Source: Noviherbaspirillum malthae
GTDB taxonomy: Bacteria; Pseudomonadota; Gammaproteobacteria; Burkholderiales; Burkholderiaceae_D
Length of the DNA stretch: 64,000 nucleotides
Direction of reading: 5' to 3'
Assembly (NCBI RefSeq): GCF_015352985.1
Contig: NZ_JACYXF010000001.1
Coordinates: 620,001 to 684,000 of the forward strand
Below, in pieces: positions 62,939-64,000 of this stretch. Under the pieces are notes generated by a model. The model worked only from the letters and a program-made list of their open reading frames with translations, was not told the DNA's origin and searched no databases. The translations under genes and the position numbers were made by a program. Numbering within the stretch: position 1 is the first letter of the stretch; each line of letters starts with the position of its first letter.

Positions 62939-64000
62939 TCAGGCGTTGGCCCTGATAAATTCCCCGATCTTCGGGCAGATCACTTCGCGCCAGCGGCGGC
63001 CCGAGAAGATGCCGTAGTGTCCGCACTTGGGCGCGGTGAAATGCAGCTTCTTGGCTTTCGGAATGCTGGAGCACAGGTCATGCGCCGCCTGGGTCTGGCC
63101 GGCGCCGGAAATGTCGTCCAGTTCGCCTTCGATGGTGAACAGCGCCACCGACTTGATGTCCTGCGGACGCACCAGCTTGCCTTCGACTTCCCATGTGCCC
63201 TTCGGCAGGTTGAATTCCTGGAACACGGTCTTGATCGTTTCCAGGTAATACTCGGCGGGCATGTCGAGCACGGCATTGTATTCATCGTAGAACTTGCGAT
63301 GCTCTTCCGCCGACTCGTTGTCGCCTGCGCGCAGGTGCATGTAGAAATCCCAGTGGCTTTGCGCATGGCGACCCGGATTCATCGCGACGAACCCTGCGTG
63401 CTGGAGGAAGCCGGGATAGACCTTGCGTCCGAAGCCGGGATAGTTGGCCGGCACGCTGTAAATCACCTTGGTTTCGAACCAGGAGAAGGGTTTCTTGGTT
63501 GCCAGGTCGTTGACCGCAGTCGGCGACTTGCGCGGGTCGATCGGGCCGCCCATCATGGTCATGGTCTTGGGCAGTTTGGGATCGTTCGCGCTGGCCATCA
63601 GAGAGATGGCGGCGAGTACCGGAACGGTCGGCTGGCAGACGGAAATGACATGCACGTCCGGGCCGAGGCGGCGGATGAAATCCTGCACGTAATAGATGTA
63701 ATCGTGCAGGTGGAACGCGCCTTCGGCCAGCGGCACCATGCGTGCGTCGGTCCAGTCGGTGATGTAGACGTCATTTTCGGAGAGCAGGGCACGCACCGTG
63801 TCGCGCAGCAAGGTCGAATGATGTCCCGACAGCGGCGCCACCAGCAGCACGGTCGGCTGCTTGAGACCGTCGAACTGCTTGTCGCTCAGGTCCTTCTTGA
63901 AGTGGATCAGCCGGCAGAACGGCTTCTGTTCCGCGATCTCTTCGAATACGCCGACGGCTTTGCCGGCGACCGGAACCGTCTTGATGCCGAATTCGGGCTT
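62939..64000 (-). CDS. phaZ: Intracellular poly(3-hydroxybutyrate) depolymerase, 5' part beyond the window
   Basis: The gene runs off the right edge; the frame is open to base 64000 and 353 residues are seen. VLLVAPLSGHHSTLLRDTVR, the active cysteine in VISVCQPTVPVLA, DDISGAGQTQAAHDL and PKCGHYGIFSGRRWRE match the short-chain PhaZa family, where Cys, Asp and His form the triad. The enzyme hydrolyses stored PHB in the cytoplasm. The N-terminus is missing. A terminator follows at 62873. Confidence 0.93.
   Translation of the reverse strand, partial: KPEFGIKTVPVAGKAVGVFEEIAEQKPFCRLIHFKKDLSDKQFDGLKQPTVLLVAPLSGHHSTLLRDTVRALLSENDVYITDWTDARMVPLAEGAFHLHDYIYYVQDFIRRLGPDVHVISVCQPTVPVLAAISLMASANDPKLPKTMTMMGGPIDPRKSPTAVNDLATKKPFSWFETKVIYSVPANYPGFGRKVYPGFLQHAGFVAMNPGRHAQSHWDFYMHLRAGDNESAEEHRKFYDEYNAVLDMPAEYYLETIKTVFQEFNLPKGTWEVEGKLVRPQDIKSVALFTIEGELDDISGAGQTQAAHDLCSSIPKAKKLHFTAPKCGHYGIFSGRRWREVICPKIGEFIRANA

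Overview
The window is GC-rich, densely coded chromosomal DNA from a beta-proteobacterium. The gene content best fits the order Burkholderiales, family Oxalobacteraceae (Herbaspirillum / Noviherbaspirillum / Herminiimonas type). The evidence is an intracellular PHB depolymerase, a Pseudomonas-order arginine succinyltransferase operon, a parE / lytic transglycosylase / parC block, DUF1841 and UPF0149 proteins, and the predicted membrane protein misleadingly called 'site-specific recombinase'. The assignment rests on protein resemblance recalled from memory; no search was run.

Layout. 1-2165: the end of an RmlD-like sugar-nucleotide protein, then a GH2 glycosidase. 2166-5294: a repeat element, a SEC-C protein, an SrkA-like kinase, a small unknown and an Lrp-type regulator. 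5479-8096: a lysine-catabolic pair (lysine/saccharopine dehydrogenase-like enzyme and ALDH7 aminoadipate-semialdehyde dehydrogenase). 8097-8711: repeats. 8712-14643: the arginine succinyltransferase operon aruF-astA-astD-astB-astE, without astC. 14918-21577: an endonuclease III paralogue, a CheY-like regulator, a sensorless hybrid kinase with an eroded ATP site and, divergently, a 1113-residue membrane-anchored coiled coil. 21883-25912: a TPR protein and an L,D-transpeptidase that share a C-terminal domain type, then a zinc-ribbon membrane protein. 26091-28371: a MazEF-type toxin-antitoxin pair with two matching operators, followed directly by a solitary flhD and a tail-anchored unknown. 28591-28976: tRNA-Lys with its terminator, and a MITE-like repeat. 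29016-37149: gspE, a spermidine-synthase-like gene, a DNA glycosylase, an SDR, an AraC regulator, an Mpo1-like protein, a PanE-like reductase, and a TetR regulator facing two hot-dog thioesterases across a double palindrome. 37270-39183: htpG with a sigma-32 promoter. 39713-46552: an amino-acid module with a MocR regulator facing a threonine-dehydratase-like lyase, two exporters, RidA, PhzF and a LysN-type aminotransferase. 46732-51848: parC, a lytic transglycosylase and parE. 52177-58039: a pseudo-receiver protein, a VWA protein, a GNAT enzyme, a MoxR ATPase and the COG4389 membrane protein. 58327-60780: two cytochromes c and three tandem HSP20 genes behind a sigma-32 promoter. 60803-64000: a DUF1841 protein, nth, an RnfB-like ferredoxin and the PHB depolymerase, which runs off the window.

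How the genes work together. Much of the window serves amino-acid catabolism and control: arginine to glutamate and succinate, lysine to 2-aminoadipate and perhaps on to 2-oxoadipate, and threonine/serine deamination coupled to RidA and export. Stress functions (HtpG, HSP20) carry recognisable heat-shock promoters. The most unusual items are the giant coiled coil, whose 42-residue repeats sit whole numbers of heptads apart; the pseudokinase-like relay divergent from it; flhD placed behind a toxin-antitoxin pair; and two families of intergenic repeats whose hairpin arms differ between copies by compensating base changes.
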